A model generated the notes under the pieces. The model made no database searches and had not been told where the DNA came from. It saw only the letters and a program-made list of their open reading frames with translations. Shown piece after piece: positions 48,860 to 60,039 of a stretch of 64,000 nt of DNA. Origin of the DNA: Platerodrilus igneus. Lineage: Eukaryota; Arthropoda; Insecta; Coleoptera; Lycidae. How positions within the stretch are numbered: position 1 is the stretch's first letter; each line of letters starts with the position of its first letter. The stretch lies in NCBI GenBank assembly GCA_036346225.1, contig JARFIW010000995.1, positions 3,805,216 through 3,869,215 of the forward strand, given 5' to 3'. Position numbers and translations under genes: made by a program.

Positions 48860-51150
48860 TTCAAATGAGTAGTACTTTTGATGTAGCAAAAAGGTTTTGA
48901 TTTTGTTTTGAACTCATTCCTTGACAATGATTTAGTGACATGTGGTAGACAATTAAAGAACTGGTATGAATAATAATTAAAAGAATGTCTTGAGACTTGT
49001 AATCTAGAAAATGGAACACGAAAAGATTATTGTTTCTTGTATCATGATGGTGAGATGTAAGAAAGGCCACCGGTTGGGAATTATACGATTTGTGCATAAA
49101 TAGCAGGCATTCTAAGATGTATAAACATGGAAATGTAAGAATCCCAAACTGGAGAAAATACGACCTACAATCGGCTCTATAGCTAAGTCCGCCATAATTC
49201 TAACTACTTTGCGTTGTAGTCCAAATAGTCTTTTGTATAAGAGGAGTGCCCCAGACTAAAATAGCATATAGAAGGTGGCTTTGAAAAAGCGAATAATATG
49301 CAATCAAAACGATATTCGTGGAGGCATAGTGTTTTAAATTACGAATACAAAAATTGCGCTATTTAGTTTAGAAGCAATAGCATTTATATGTTGATCCCAT
49401 TTCAAGGAACTATCAACATATACACCTAGAAATTTAACAAATTTAGGGTTTATATAAGAATGGTTTTTTAAAGCAAATAACATTTGTTGGCATTTGTTTT
49501 CATTAATACTTAATTTATTAGAAGTGAACCAAGAGGTAGCCGAGAAATGGGTGATAACTAGTTTATTGAAAAGGTCATTAAGTGAATTAGAGCAATTGAC
49601 TAAAGTGGTGTCGTCAGCAAATAAAATTGAGTTAGTTAATGTTACAGATGATGGTAAATCATTAATATATATCAAAAACAAAACGGGTCCCAATATTGAT
49701 CCTTGTGGTACACCATAATTTATATTTTAATCTCAGAATTATTATTGTTAAAAGTTACAAATTGTTGTCGATTGCTCAGATAGGATTTAATCAGTGAACA
49801 GCTATTATGATCAAATTTGTAGTATTCTAATTTTTTTAAAAGAATATCATGAATAACACAATCAAAGGCCTTGCTTAAATCGAAAACGTAGCCATACAAA
49901 AATCTCCTCTTTCAAAACTAGCTGTTACTTCATTTACAAGTTCTAAAATAGCTAGAGTTGTAGATTTATTTAATCTAAAGCCAAATTGTTCAATGCAGAA
50001 AATATTATTTAATTCGAAGTGTACTGTGATTTGATTGCAGAGAACTTTTTCGTAAATTTTAGAGATAACGGGCAGTAATGAAATTGGACGATAATTCGAC
50101 AATGAATTTGGGTCACCAGCTTTAAATAATGGTATTACCTTTGCCAATTTTAAACAGTCTGGGAAAATGTGGTTTTCAATGGAAGAGTTTATTAAATTAG
50201 TTATAGGTGAGATTAAAATATTTTACAGAATTTAATTATTTCAGAGGATAACTCGTAAGCATCGCTACATTTACTAGTTTTAAGAGAATCGATTATTTTC
50301 CTAACATCCAAATATGACACTGGTTTGAAAGAGAAAGTATTATAAGTCTGATGCCCTTTATTAGTTAGATTAAGAATGGGATCATGACCATTAAAATTAT
50401 TCAGTGCAATAATATTTTCTGCTACAGAGGTAAAGAAATTGTTAAAATCATCAACAGTCAAATTAGGGACAGTATTGATTTTGTTGTTTGGTCTCTTTAG
50501 GTTAATGATTTGCCATATGGCTTTAGCTGGATTTTTGGACTTTTTTAATTTTTCAGAATTATATTTAATTTTTGACATGTTTATGGACTGACGATATTGT
50601 GTTCTAAAATTATTCACTAATAATTTATTCTCAGTAGTAGGACACTGGATCCAGGTATCATACAAATCTTGTAATTTCTTGCGCATATCATAAAGTTTTT
50701 TGGTAAACCAGGGATTCTGACAAGTTTTAGAATTTTTGATAACTTGTAATGGAAAACATTTCTTAAAGATGTTATTAATTGTGGAGAGAAATTTATTGAA
50801 ATCTGGTACATTATTTTCACTAATGACATTCCATTCTACTTGTTCTAACTGCCTATAGAAAATAAACTTATTTTTTTCAGATATATTACGAAACAGTTTA
50901 GCAGGTTGCAAGTATTGTTTCTTATAATGGTTTGGAAGTGAATTCCCAAATGGTCAGATAAAACACTGTTGTGGGTATTCAGCATATAGGAACTACAGTT
51001 CGTAAATAAATTATCGAGACAGTTATTGAGCCGTGTTTTGAAAGTAACAGTTAAGTTTAGTCGAAAAGATTGACATAGGTCAGTTAATAATTTAGCGTTT
51101 TTATCATTCAAATTAAACCGAACATTAAAATCTCCACAAATCACAATAGA
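48860..51150 (-). pseudogene. CR1-like ORF2: end of endonuclease and reverse transcriptase
   Basis: In order: ICGDFNVRFNLNDKNAKL, NSVLSDHLGIHF (SDH catalytic block), a long linker (50911-50213), then LKLAKVIPLFKAGDPNSLSN with YRPISLLPVISKIYEKVLCN, IEQFGFRLNKSTTLAILEL, VFDLSKAFDCVIHDILLKKL, YINDLPSSVTLTNSILFADD (catalytic FADD at about 49615) and FVKFLGVYVDSSLKWDQHIN. Frame changes near 49860, 50213 and 49700 and a stop after FVFVI disable it. Confidence 0.88.
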
Positions 51151-51569
51151 CTTAGAATAATCAACTCGATTGAGAATTTTGTTTAAGGTCAGAATATTTT
51201 GAAGTCCCCAAGTGGGGACCGGTAAATGTTAACTATGATAGTGTTTAAAGATTTAATCAGTACTGCTGAAATTTCACAGTGAATTTCCAGGGATAAAGTA
51301 GTTAATTTATTCAGTACACAATAATGATCTTTGAGAATATTTTGTAATAGGATAAAAGAGCCACCATGTATTTTTGTAGTTCTTGAGAAATTGGAAGCTA
51401 TGAAATATCCCTCAAGGTAGAATGTCGATATTTCAATATCACAAAGCCAGTGTTCCACAAAGCTGAGAACATGAAATTTCTTATCAGCTAAAAAAGATTC
51501 CAATTCCCCTATTTTGTTTCTAATACATTGTATATTTTGATAATAGATAGATAGGTTAGACCCAGCCAA
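51144..51569 (-). pseudogene. CR1-like ORF2 endonuclease, first part
   Basis: MAGSNLSIYYQNIQCIRNKI, VLSFVEHWLCDIEIS (the ExWL catalytic Glu region) and SLNTIIVNIYRSPLGD (the YRxP block) are AP-endonuclease motifs of LINEs. The next piece has SIVICGDFNVRFNLND (GDFN) in another frame from 51160. Confidence 0.85.
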
Positions 51570-51699
51570 GTCATATATATGGTTTGGCTGCCAGTTTTTT
51601 AATTGCTTATTAATACTAACATATACTAGATTAGCATTTAAACCTGTAGCAGAAGTAAAACTTCATTGTCAACATACCTTAAAAATGATTATGCATTCT

Positions 51700-52996
51700 G
51701 GGTGTAACCTTTACAGATATTTTACAATGATTAGAAAACAATGAAAGAACATTTTAACAAACAATGTAACTAGTTTAATTTTACCATTCCTATTTAAGTG
51801 AATACCAAATTTTGTATAGTCAGAATAATTTAAGTATTGGTTAACATTAAAGACAGTAAAATTAAAATTATTTTGTTTAATATATTTATATACCTGTTGA
51901 CACTCTCAATTTTCTTGTTGTATTTAGTATTGTCAAACCTGTAAGGAATATCCATGAGTATCAAATTTGTATTTTACACAAGTCCATAACATATTTGAAA
52001 GAGTTTATAATTTGAGCGGGGTATGTCTATCCAAATCATTTGTTCCACCAATAAAAATATGATATCTCTATGCGATAGGTTGCTTATAGTGCTTTCCAAT
52101 CCATCAACTATTTGGCGTATGAAGCATTAGGTTTAAGACATGATGTAATTATGTAACTTGGATTTAATTTGGAAAATAAGACATTTAGACCACGCACATG
52201 ACTGTCCCCGATAATTAGAATTTTTGAGAACTAGTATCACTACTGATTACATCATCATGAGATAGATTAGCTCTACTTGAGACAGATCTGACATTGTTTT
52301 TAGATAGAGGAACAATTGCATTATCTAGGACTAGATCCACTGGTGATTGATTATTAATATTGTTCCCAATGATATTGTTAATTGTTGCGTTTGGTGTGTC
52401 GATCTTTCTAATTGGAGTTAATACCGATTCCGTTGAATTATTTGTTATGGTTGGAATGTCAGTAATTTGCATATTTTGTATTGAGTTTTTAAAAATGAAA
52501 CTTCCTTTTCGAGGTTTTCTATTTTAGTTGTATATTCCTTTAGTATTAGATTACTTTCCGTTTGCTCTCTGATGAGCGCTTGCTCCATATTGACACCTTC
52601 CATACGGCAAATATCCAGTTGTGAAGTGAGACACTGATTTTGCTTTATAACATAATTGCACTCAGTTTTTAGGTTCACATTTTCTATTTGTAGGGAAGTA
52701 ACTAAATCATTTAAATTTATAGTTTCATTATTTGATGTGATTATGCCTTTCTCATCACAGCATTTGACTCTATATTGGTCAAGTCTTATAAGAGTTTTAC
52801 CTTTCTTGACTTCTAAGCAGCTTTTATGGAAGATACAATGGCAGTTTATGCAAACATAGTTGTTGCAAGGCTTTTTTGGGCAGCACGTAAAGAAACTACC
52901 TGCCATAAGAATCAGTATAATAATAGAGAATAAAAGAATGAAAGAATGAATACAGGTAAAGGATGAAACTAGGTAAAGGATGAAACTAATCTTCAC
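51700..52996 (-). pseudogene. CR1-like ORF1: PHD-like finger, coiled coil, SGNH hydrolase
   Basis: 52996-52445 has CCPKKPCNNYVCINCHCIFH then KSCLEVKKGK, a PHD-type Cys/His cluster. It is followed by a coiled coil (VTSLQIENVNLKTECNYVIK to LEKEVSFLKTQY). A frame change leads to a Ser/Asn-rich linker (52472-52215). Then SKILIIGDSHVRGLNVLF at about 52230, the GDSH block I of SGNH/GDSL esterases. Later blocks are broken by stops. An N-terminal hydrophobic run before the finger is probably not the original start; the Met of MAGSFFTCCPKKP is a better one. Confidence 0.75.
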
Positions 52997-52999
52997 ACT

Positions 53000-54390
53000 A
53001 CAGGGTCCTTTGTAGTGACTAATTCAACACAAGAACACTGGACCACGGACATCAAAACATAAGAGAACAAAGGAGTGTATTACATTGATGTTTTAGAGTA
53101 ATTAATATACAAGTGAAAGAACGGATAATTATTAACTTATTGAAAATAGGAGCAAGTGTATTATATAATTAAGAAGAGCCCAAAAAAAAACAAACTTAAG
53201 AATAGAAATTTTTAAACAAGATGTATTAATGGAAATTATTAGTATGTAGTAGACAGATAAAATAAATCCTTATTACCTGGCTGGGTATATCAATAAATAA
53301 ACACATCAAATTAATCAATAGTGAAAGCATATGTCCAAGTTAACAGATGTAAGCATTGAGCTGATAAATAGTTTAAATTAAACTAATACACATTATACCA
53401 ATTTTCCATAGTAGTAGTAAGATAACAAATCAGCCCCTTGATTGATTGTATTGAAAATAGTATCAAACAACTCAGCACTTCTAATTACACAATGCGTATC
53501 AATTTGAAAATTATAAAATCTAAATTAACCACATAAATTCAATATTAAAGCAGGAGCACACAAAACACACTTGCACTTGTTTTTAGTAATTAGGTTACCC
53601 TGATTAACACAAACCAAAATTGATGACTTCCTGTTGGGAATCAACTGAAACAGTTGTGTTTTGTCTGGGTGTCGCTCTCGCTTGTGTGTAGTGCTCGTTT
53701 ATCTTCCCAATCCACCTTACCTTTCTCCCTAGGGCACTACCGGTATTGGAAGCAGCAATATTCGGCAATGTAAGGAAACTGGACCCCACTGAAAACTCTG
53801 AGATGAGTTTGTCACCGAGCATTGAAGGGTAAGTGTTATACTTTAAAATTAATATATAGAAATTTGCATTAATCTAACCATAATATTTATTAATTAATTT
53901 GGGGGTAGTGTGTGCTGTATACATCCACACCAATTCAAAGAGAACTAATTGCAATCATTAAAAATAAAACTAGCCAAGGAATCGGTACATCACAGTAAAC
54001 ACCAGCTGTTGTTCAATAACAGAATTCAATTTTTTAACTAAAAATGATTATAAGAAAAATATTCGTGAGAAATAAACTCTAGATGATGAGTAAACTAGAA
54101 CTGGATGCAATTTAAGCTGTCAGAATGGAAGGTGGATAATATACGAAAAATATAAAGGTTAAAGTTATCCAGGCATATAGTATCATTAAACGAAATACAG
54201 AAATGACCTAGCCTAAGATTTCACAATTGGAAAAACAAATGATCTGTTGATCTATCAATTACTATGTTACTTTCATTTTCGGCATAAATTAAAGTACCCC
54301 GTTTTCCTTTTTAATTCATTATCCATTGAAATAGATTCCGTTTCTACTCTTAAATCCTTTAACAACATCATGTACATTTCACCTGTTTGT
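53000..54390. other. LTR-like module (2) and flanking unassigned sequence
   Basis: A GC-richer segment (53600-53828) ends GAAGGGTAAGTGTT (GT at 53829), followed by ATATAGAAATTTGCAT at 53854-53869, the same order as at 47.0 and 63.2 kb. A minus-strand frame over it (53604-53822) is not considered a gene. Nothing else recognised. Confidence 0.4.
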
Positions 54391-54394
54391 AATA

Positions 54395-54482
54395 AATACG
54401 CTTTCTAATAATTTTCAACTCAAATCTATTTGCTTTAGAACGTAAGTTTATGCTATAAATTAAATAGTTTATATCGTGTTTT
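54395..54482. repeat. third copy of the 108-bp repeat unit
   Basis: AATACGCTTTCTAATAATTT, then ATCTATTTGCTTTAGAACG and ATTAAATAGTTTATA correspond to 47467-47568. It is also followed by CpG-richer sequence (54740-54895) that ends CTGGTGAGTG. Confidence 0.75.
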
Positions 54483-55527
54483 CGTTATCCGTGTTTCGAG
54501 TTTTCCAATCATCTGTTGGTAGGGTATGATAACAGAAGGATTGCATTGAATTCTTGTTATTTAAACGAGTTAATTTGTATTCGATTCTGTGTGTATGAAT
54601 ATGACAATAATGACTCGTCGTTAATTATACTTTTGGTTACCTTTTGTGTTGTCTTCAAAATTTCGTGCACATATTGTGTGGCGAGTATCTTATTTAAAAA
54701 AAATGTACTTTTCTTTGGAAAGGGGGTTTAATCGTTTGCGGTAATTGTTATAGCTCCACCCGGTGAACCGGAAAGATCTGGTTGAACCGCCGCTCCTGTT
54801 GGTACGGGAAGACACGCACATGGCGTGATCCCGAGAACATCTGTTTCGCGCTGTCCTTGGAGATGGTGTGACTAGCTTACACCGTGGACATGCTGGTGAG
54901 TGTTTCTTCCTTGTTTACGTTGAAACCATATCTATTTGAACTTTACATTTTAAACTTTGGCATTCCCAACATTAATTTGCAAATCCGAAAATTACGAAAC
55001 TACTTTGATATTTATTGCCCTGCTAGGAATGCAGTACTATTTGTTTTAAATAACTAAAAAGAAATTATACTACTTATTAATGTGTGAATGGTTTAAAAAT
55101 GATTACCTTTAGGGGAGAGGATGTTTGTCAATAATATTGTATTTATTCTGATAGTTATATGTACTGAATTTGGTATTTACACTGATACTGTAGGGCTGTG
55201 GTTTTTAGAGCTGTAATTGGGTAATTTTTCTTCGCGTAATTCATTTGGGGTAGGGACCTAAAAACTACAGCTCGCCAATTGTAACAAGTAATTTTTTTGT
55301 GTATTGTGGTTATTGATTTTGTTTCTTGCTTTTGTTGTATACTACGCTGCTATGTCTAACCAAAATGTTATTTAGAATAATTATAAGTACTAATAAGTAT
55401 GTTTATTCTTTTTATTTTTATATCAGGCTTTCCTTTAATTTTCTTTTCTTGTATTTGTAGGACCCCACCCACTCTACCGACTGAGCCCGGTCAGTTTCTC
55501 TCCTTGGTTCTTTTTGTTTTTCTTGAC

Positions 55528-55529
<2 letters not shown>
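54483..55529. other. CpG-richer block then unassigned sequence
   Basis: 54740-54895 is markedly GC-rich for this window (CACCCGGTGAACCGG, GAACCGCCGCTCC) and ends CTGGTGAGTG, splice-donor-like. No coding frame or terminal repeats assigned. Confidence 0.35.

Positions 55530-55576
<47 letters not shown>
55530..55576. repeat. (TA)n microsatellite
   Basis: Pure TA run; a similar run lies at 57757-57797, on the other side of a 2.18-kb segment. Confidence 0.95.
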
Positions 55577-55580
<4 letters not shown>

Positions 55581-57754
55581 AGTGGTTTTAAAAGGTTAAA
55601 TTTAACCATAAACAAAGCAATTTGAAACATCCTGTATAGAGGAAACAACCAGAATTTACGTGCGAAATTTATTTCATGTAGTTCAGTTTAATGTAACAAG
55701 TATTAACAACAATTTTACAAATAATGATTAAAATTTAGTAGGTTCGCAAAGAAAATAAATTTTAGAAGCCAAGGCAATTTATTTATTAATTTAATGGAGT
55801 TTAATTACGTCTAATACGCATAAAGGCGTGAAAAATCAATAAATCCAAGGCGAATAGCGTTCGTTATAAAAAACAAATAAATCAGTTGGGTTGAAATACC
55901 ATGAAAAGAAGCTCCTAGAAATGTTGTGTTAAAATGTCGGTTAATTAAACACCTGCATGTTTCTAAATGTCAGGTTCCCCTTATTTTTATAGATAACAAA
56001 CTAGTTTCAAAGAATATCGGGTAAACGGTTGGAGGGTTCGCGTAAATGTTAACTAAAAATTTCCTTAAAGTGCAGAAAGGATAAAGGGTCAATGAAATGC
56101 TTCGGACTGAGACAGGCATAATAATAGTACATTTCAAAAAGCACGTATTCAGTTCACATGGGGTAAATAGAACGCGGACCGGAATATCGATTCTCTACCA
56201 CTCAAACAAGGTTAGAAGGAAACATATAATATGCATAAGAAAGGGACAGCGTTAAGATAGGCGGGATTTTGAAGACGTTAATGCATATACTATTGGTCGA
56301 TATCGTTAGTTTTAAAACGGACAAACACGGGGATATTAGAAGTCGGGTTTATTGGAAAATATCGTAACGACGCGTTAAATTTCGGAGATTTCGAAAACGG
56401 TTGAAACAAAATTTGGGGAAGTGTTATTTTAAATTAGATTTTTCATAGTAAGAGTGGCCAGGAGGTTACAGTCGAATCACATAAATACTCGACAAATTAG
56501 CATGGCTCGCTCTCTTATTTCATCGTTCTCTTAGTACTTTGATCGCTTCAGACTACGAACGAGCTTGTAAGTATATAAAATTGTTTTATTTTAAATAGTA
56601 CAGTGTTGGCCTCATAATTTGATACGCGAATAAGTGGCGAGTCTAAATTTTAATTTGAGGTACAACATTTATTTTAAACAAGCTCGGGAAGTGACGTGAA
56701 GTAATGTAAATTTAAATTAAATTAAACGAAAGTATGCAAGTATGAAAGAAGTGTAATTAATTGGATACACCGTGAAGGCAGCGCAAGCAGCACAACTTCA
56801 ATGGGGTTCTTCTACAAATAGCTAGAGGCGGACAGCAGAGCAGAGCGAAACAACTTTACCGCATCGTCAACGGAGTGGAGGTCTTTAAGAAATTCCAGGT
56901 AACGCTTTAAAATTGTTGTTGTTATAAACTATGAAACTATGAAAATTGTGTGACGTGTGAGAGTAAATTTTGAAGGGATTGTGCATTAATTTGCGTATTG
57001 AAAATAATACGTGTGACTGACTTTATTAAGGTATTTAAATGGAAATCTAAAGGTGTATATAAAGCTTATTAACGTTCCATCAGGAATTTAAAATTTTTAT
57101 TGTGAAGAGTACATGGGTTTGTTTTTTTGTTGGTTGTAAGAGTATGCGAAGTACAAAAGCATACATTACTCATAATTAACTTGGTTATCATGAGCTCATC
57201 ATACTCCAGAGTATACAAATTCAAAATCAATTATAAATAAAGAACGAAAATAAGGTATTATTCAGGGGCCATTTACTCCGGGTATATTCAATATGTTTGA
57301 TATTTTAAATTAAAATCCAGGACAGTACAAAATAGGATTTATTGAGGTGTAACTTGATCTCTGAAATGTAGATAATCTTGAATTTTATTTGTAAATAGTG
57401 TTTAATAAATATTGTATTATGGTTGTATTATTTTGTGGTTTTATTGAGAGTGTGCGTGAATGATACAGAGTATAATAGTGAATCTAGGTATCCAAGAGGA
57501 GATCCACTGAGCTAGTCTGGGAACTAAAAAGAAGTAAGGTGATGAAGAGCGGAATCTGGGTAAGAAATTAATTTTTTTTATTAAAATTTTCTATTGTGTG
57601 AAATTTATTTGCGATTTTGGAAAATAAATAAAATTATCGAACATTTTTGTTATTGAGGCGATTAGACAGGTTCCACGGCAATTTATGACGGGCCAACGTT
57701 GAGGCTCGAATGTTTTTTTTTACTCTGGCGAGGCTTTTACCGGAGGATCCACGG

Positions 57755-57756
<2 letters not shown>
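55577..57756. mobile_element. possible LTR-type insertion inside an (AT)n run
   Basis: The segment starts TGTAGTGG and ends CCACGGCA, with AT runs on both sides, compatible with TG...CA ends inserted into one microsatellite. GGTTCCACGGCAAT (57671) and GGATCCACGGCAAT (57745) are near-identical, with GACGGGCCAACGTTGAGGC between, which could be an LTR end plus primer-binding region. It has splice-donor-like sites at GCTTGTAAGTA (about 56566) and CCAGGTAACG (about 56897) but no protein. Speculative. Confidence 0.4.

Positions 57757-57797
<41 letters not shown>
57757..57797. repeat. (AT)n microsatellite
   Basis: Pure AT run directly after CACGGCA. Confidence 0.95.
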
Positions 57798-57802
<5 letters not shown>

Positions 57803-57943
57803 TATTCTTTAATTATGGGTTTAAGATCAGCTGGTAGGATTTAAAAGTAAATTAAATGCCTAAATTTTCGGATCTTTATTTTATCCTTGATCACAGGCTT
57901 TTTTAAAATAATGTTAACTAGGCTAAAGTTTACATAAAATAAA

Positions 57944-58148
57944 TATAACTTACAAATTGAGAAAATAAAATTGACATCTAAATGAATGGATTTTCTATAT
58001 AAAAGTTTTAGATTTTATTGCTTTTTGAAGTTGTAAAATTGTATAATTTGTAAAAGTATTAAAATGTCAAAAAAAAAGTTTTGTTTTTAAATTGATGGAT
58101 TGTATGATTTTGTATGTGTGCCTGCGAATTTCTGTTTGTAGGAGTGTT
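57944..58148. repeat. inverted arm, left, of the second Penelope-like element
   Basis: From ATAACTTACAAATTGAG to TTTCTGTTTGTAGGAGTGTT, the near-perfect reverse complement of 59447-59656. It continues directly into a TG-rich microsatellite. Confidence 0.9.
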
Positions 58149-58295
58149 TGTGCGCATGTTTGCTTGTGTTGCATGTATGCGTGTGTGTGAGTGCGTGTGT
58201 ATGCATTCGTGTGTGTGTGTGCGTGCATGCATGCACGAGTGCGTGCGTGCGTGTGTATGTATGTGTGTTAGAGAGAGAGAGAAAGAAGAGAGAGA
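58149..58295. repeat. (TG/CG)n and (GA)n low-complexity tract
   Basis: Imperfect TGTG/TGCG repeats followed by a GAGAGA run. Open frames on both strands here (Thr/His-rich or Cys/Val-rich) are repeat artefacts. Confidence 0.9.
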
Positions 58296-58379
58296 ATGAG
58301 TGTACATATACATGTTAGTGTTACTCGAGTTATGTGTTTATGTACTAACAATTCTTGCATTAACTATTTATCAACTATT

Positions 58380-59430
58380 GCTCTAAAATTAAGTAGATAG
58401 GTATAAATCAAACTTAAGCCATTAATATCAGTTCTTTTATTTATTGCATTTTGATTGCGAAAGATATGACACATTTCTAAGAACAATCTTTTCTGTTTAT
58501 CTTTTTCAAATTCTAAAATTTGGAGATTTGTGATTAGAAGTAATTAAATGTGGCAATAAAACACAGGAATTTGGCTTGACTTTAATGTCGCTTTTATGTT
58601 GTGTTATACGTTGGCTTAGGCATTGTGAGGTTTGGCCAATGTATAAATTATCGCAATCTAAACAATTAATTTGATATACAATGTTTCTTTGTTGGAGTTT
58701 TATCTTTTAATTTTGAGAAAAGAGTATTTATTGTTAATATATTTCTTTTAGCAAATTTAAAATTATTATTTTTAAAGACTCGAATTAATTTTTGAGTTAA
58801 GTGTTCGATGTGTGGTAGTGTTTTGTGTATATGGTTACTTTTGGGATTGATATTGTTATTATTATTAGTGTTATAGTTTGTATTTATATTTATTTGGGGA
58901 TTATATAATCATTTCGTTATTAAAGAAGGTGGATAATTGTTAGTTATTAAAATATGTTTTAGCTTTTGGATATTTTTATTATAAAAAGTAGGATGTGATA
59001 TTTTTTTTAATTCTATTCTTCAATGCAAGAATAAAATTTATTTTTATTTTGAAAGGATGGTAGGAAAAATAATTTAAATACCTATTTGAGGTTTTTGGTA
59101 CCAATCTAAAATAATTTAATTTTGAGCGTTTCTAATTAATAATGTATCTAAAAATGGTATCGATCTATTAGATTCAGTTTCTATTGTAAATTTGATATGG
59201 CTGTTGTAACTATTGAAAATTTCTAAAGTTTCATTGACTTCGTTATTTGGAATAGCTGTCACTAAATCGCCTACAAATTTTTTTATAAAAGGTACGTAAA
59301 ATGGTAGTTGTAGAATAACTATGTCTAATAATTCGTCCATCACTATCTGTGCTAAGATGGGACTTAAATTTGATCCCATGGGGCATCCAAAAATCTGAGT
59401 GTAAAATTTATTATTAAAAAAAATTACAAT
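58380..59430 (-). pseudogene. second Penelope-like family: RT C-terminal half and GIY-YIG
   Basis: From 59430 down: FYTQIFGCPMGSNLSPILAQ, IVMDELLDIVI, FIKKFVGDLVTAIPNNEVNE (catalytic box YVDD-like reduced to FVGD), SNRSIPFLDTLLIRN. Then a linker and, near 58700-58400, LFRLR.FIHWPNLT and KINRKDCS.KCVISF, the decayed YIGQT and FLEMCHI parts of a GIY-YIG domain. Different sequence family from the PLE at 3-7 kb. Stops throughout. Confidence 0.8.
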
Positions 59431-59446
59431 TATCAAATAAAAAAAA

Positions 59447-59656
59447 AACACTCCTACAAACAGAAATTCGCAGGCACACATACAAAATCATACAATCCAT
59501 CAATTTAGAAACAAAATTTTTTTTTTTTGACATTTTAATACTTTTACAAATTATACAATTTTACAACTTCAAAAAGCAATAAAATCTAAAACTTTTATAT
59601 AGAAAATCCATTCATTTAGATGTCAATTTATTTTCTCAATTTGTAAGTTATATTAC
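59447..59656. repeat. inverted arm, right, of the second Penelope-like element
   Basis: AACACTCCTACAAACAGAAA to CTCAATTTGTAAGTTAT, reverse complement of 57944-58148. The two arms enclose the RT/GIY-YIG fragment. Confidence 0.9.
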
Positions 59657-60039
59657 AAATGCTAATGTTAGGTTAACTATTTTTTTTTAATTTAGAGTAT
59701 ATTTTTTCTTAAAAGTAATAATTGCATTAAATCTTGTATTGAAATTTTCTATAATAACCATTGTGAAATAATTTGAATAACAGTTTTGCTTAAGCTAGTA
59801 CGTGTTTATTAGATCTGATGCTCATACAAATCATAATAGACAAATTGTTGTTTTAATAATATATTTTTGATAGCACTAACATATGTGAATTTATTTAATG
59901 TTTTTATTGTTGGATAAAAGTTATTTGCTATACAGGGTGTTTCAGAATAAAGTACCGTAAATTGGGGAATATATAGATCTTGACGAATAATCGAGAAAAG
60001 TTAGATAAGTTTCCTGTAAACCCACCCACTTCCATTATA

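Larger units (their letters stand above)
48641..53000 (-). mobile_element. CR1-like LINE with two ORFs, antisense
   Basis: Runs from a 5' end near 53000 to a 3' tail with tetranucleotide repeats (GATAGATAGATAGATA on plus, 48649-48664). It carries ORF1 (zinc finger, coiled coil, SGNH domain) and ORF2 (endonuclease plus RT). A zinc-finger/esterase ORF1 is typical of CR1-group LINEs. Few interruptions compared with the other LINEs, so relatively young, but it has frameshifts and stops. Confidence 0.85.

Noticed and set aside
53604..53822. 72-codon minus frame MLGDKLISEFSVGSS
   Set aside because: Overlaps the GC-richer repeat module; higher GC content alone explains the open frame.
58059..58313. 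His/Thr-rich minus frame and Cys/Val-rich plus frame
   Set aside because: Direct translations of the TG/CG/GA low-complexity tract.
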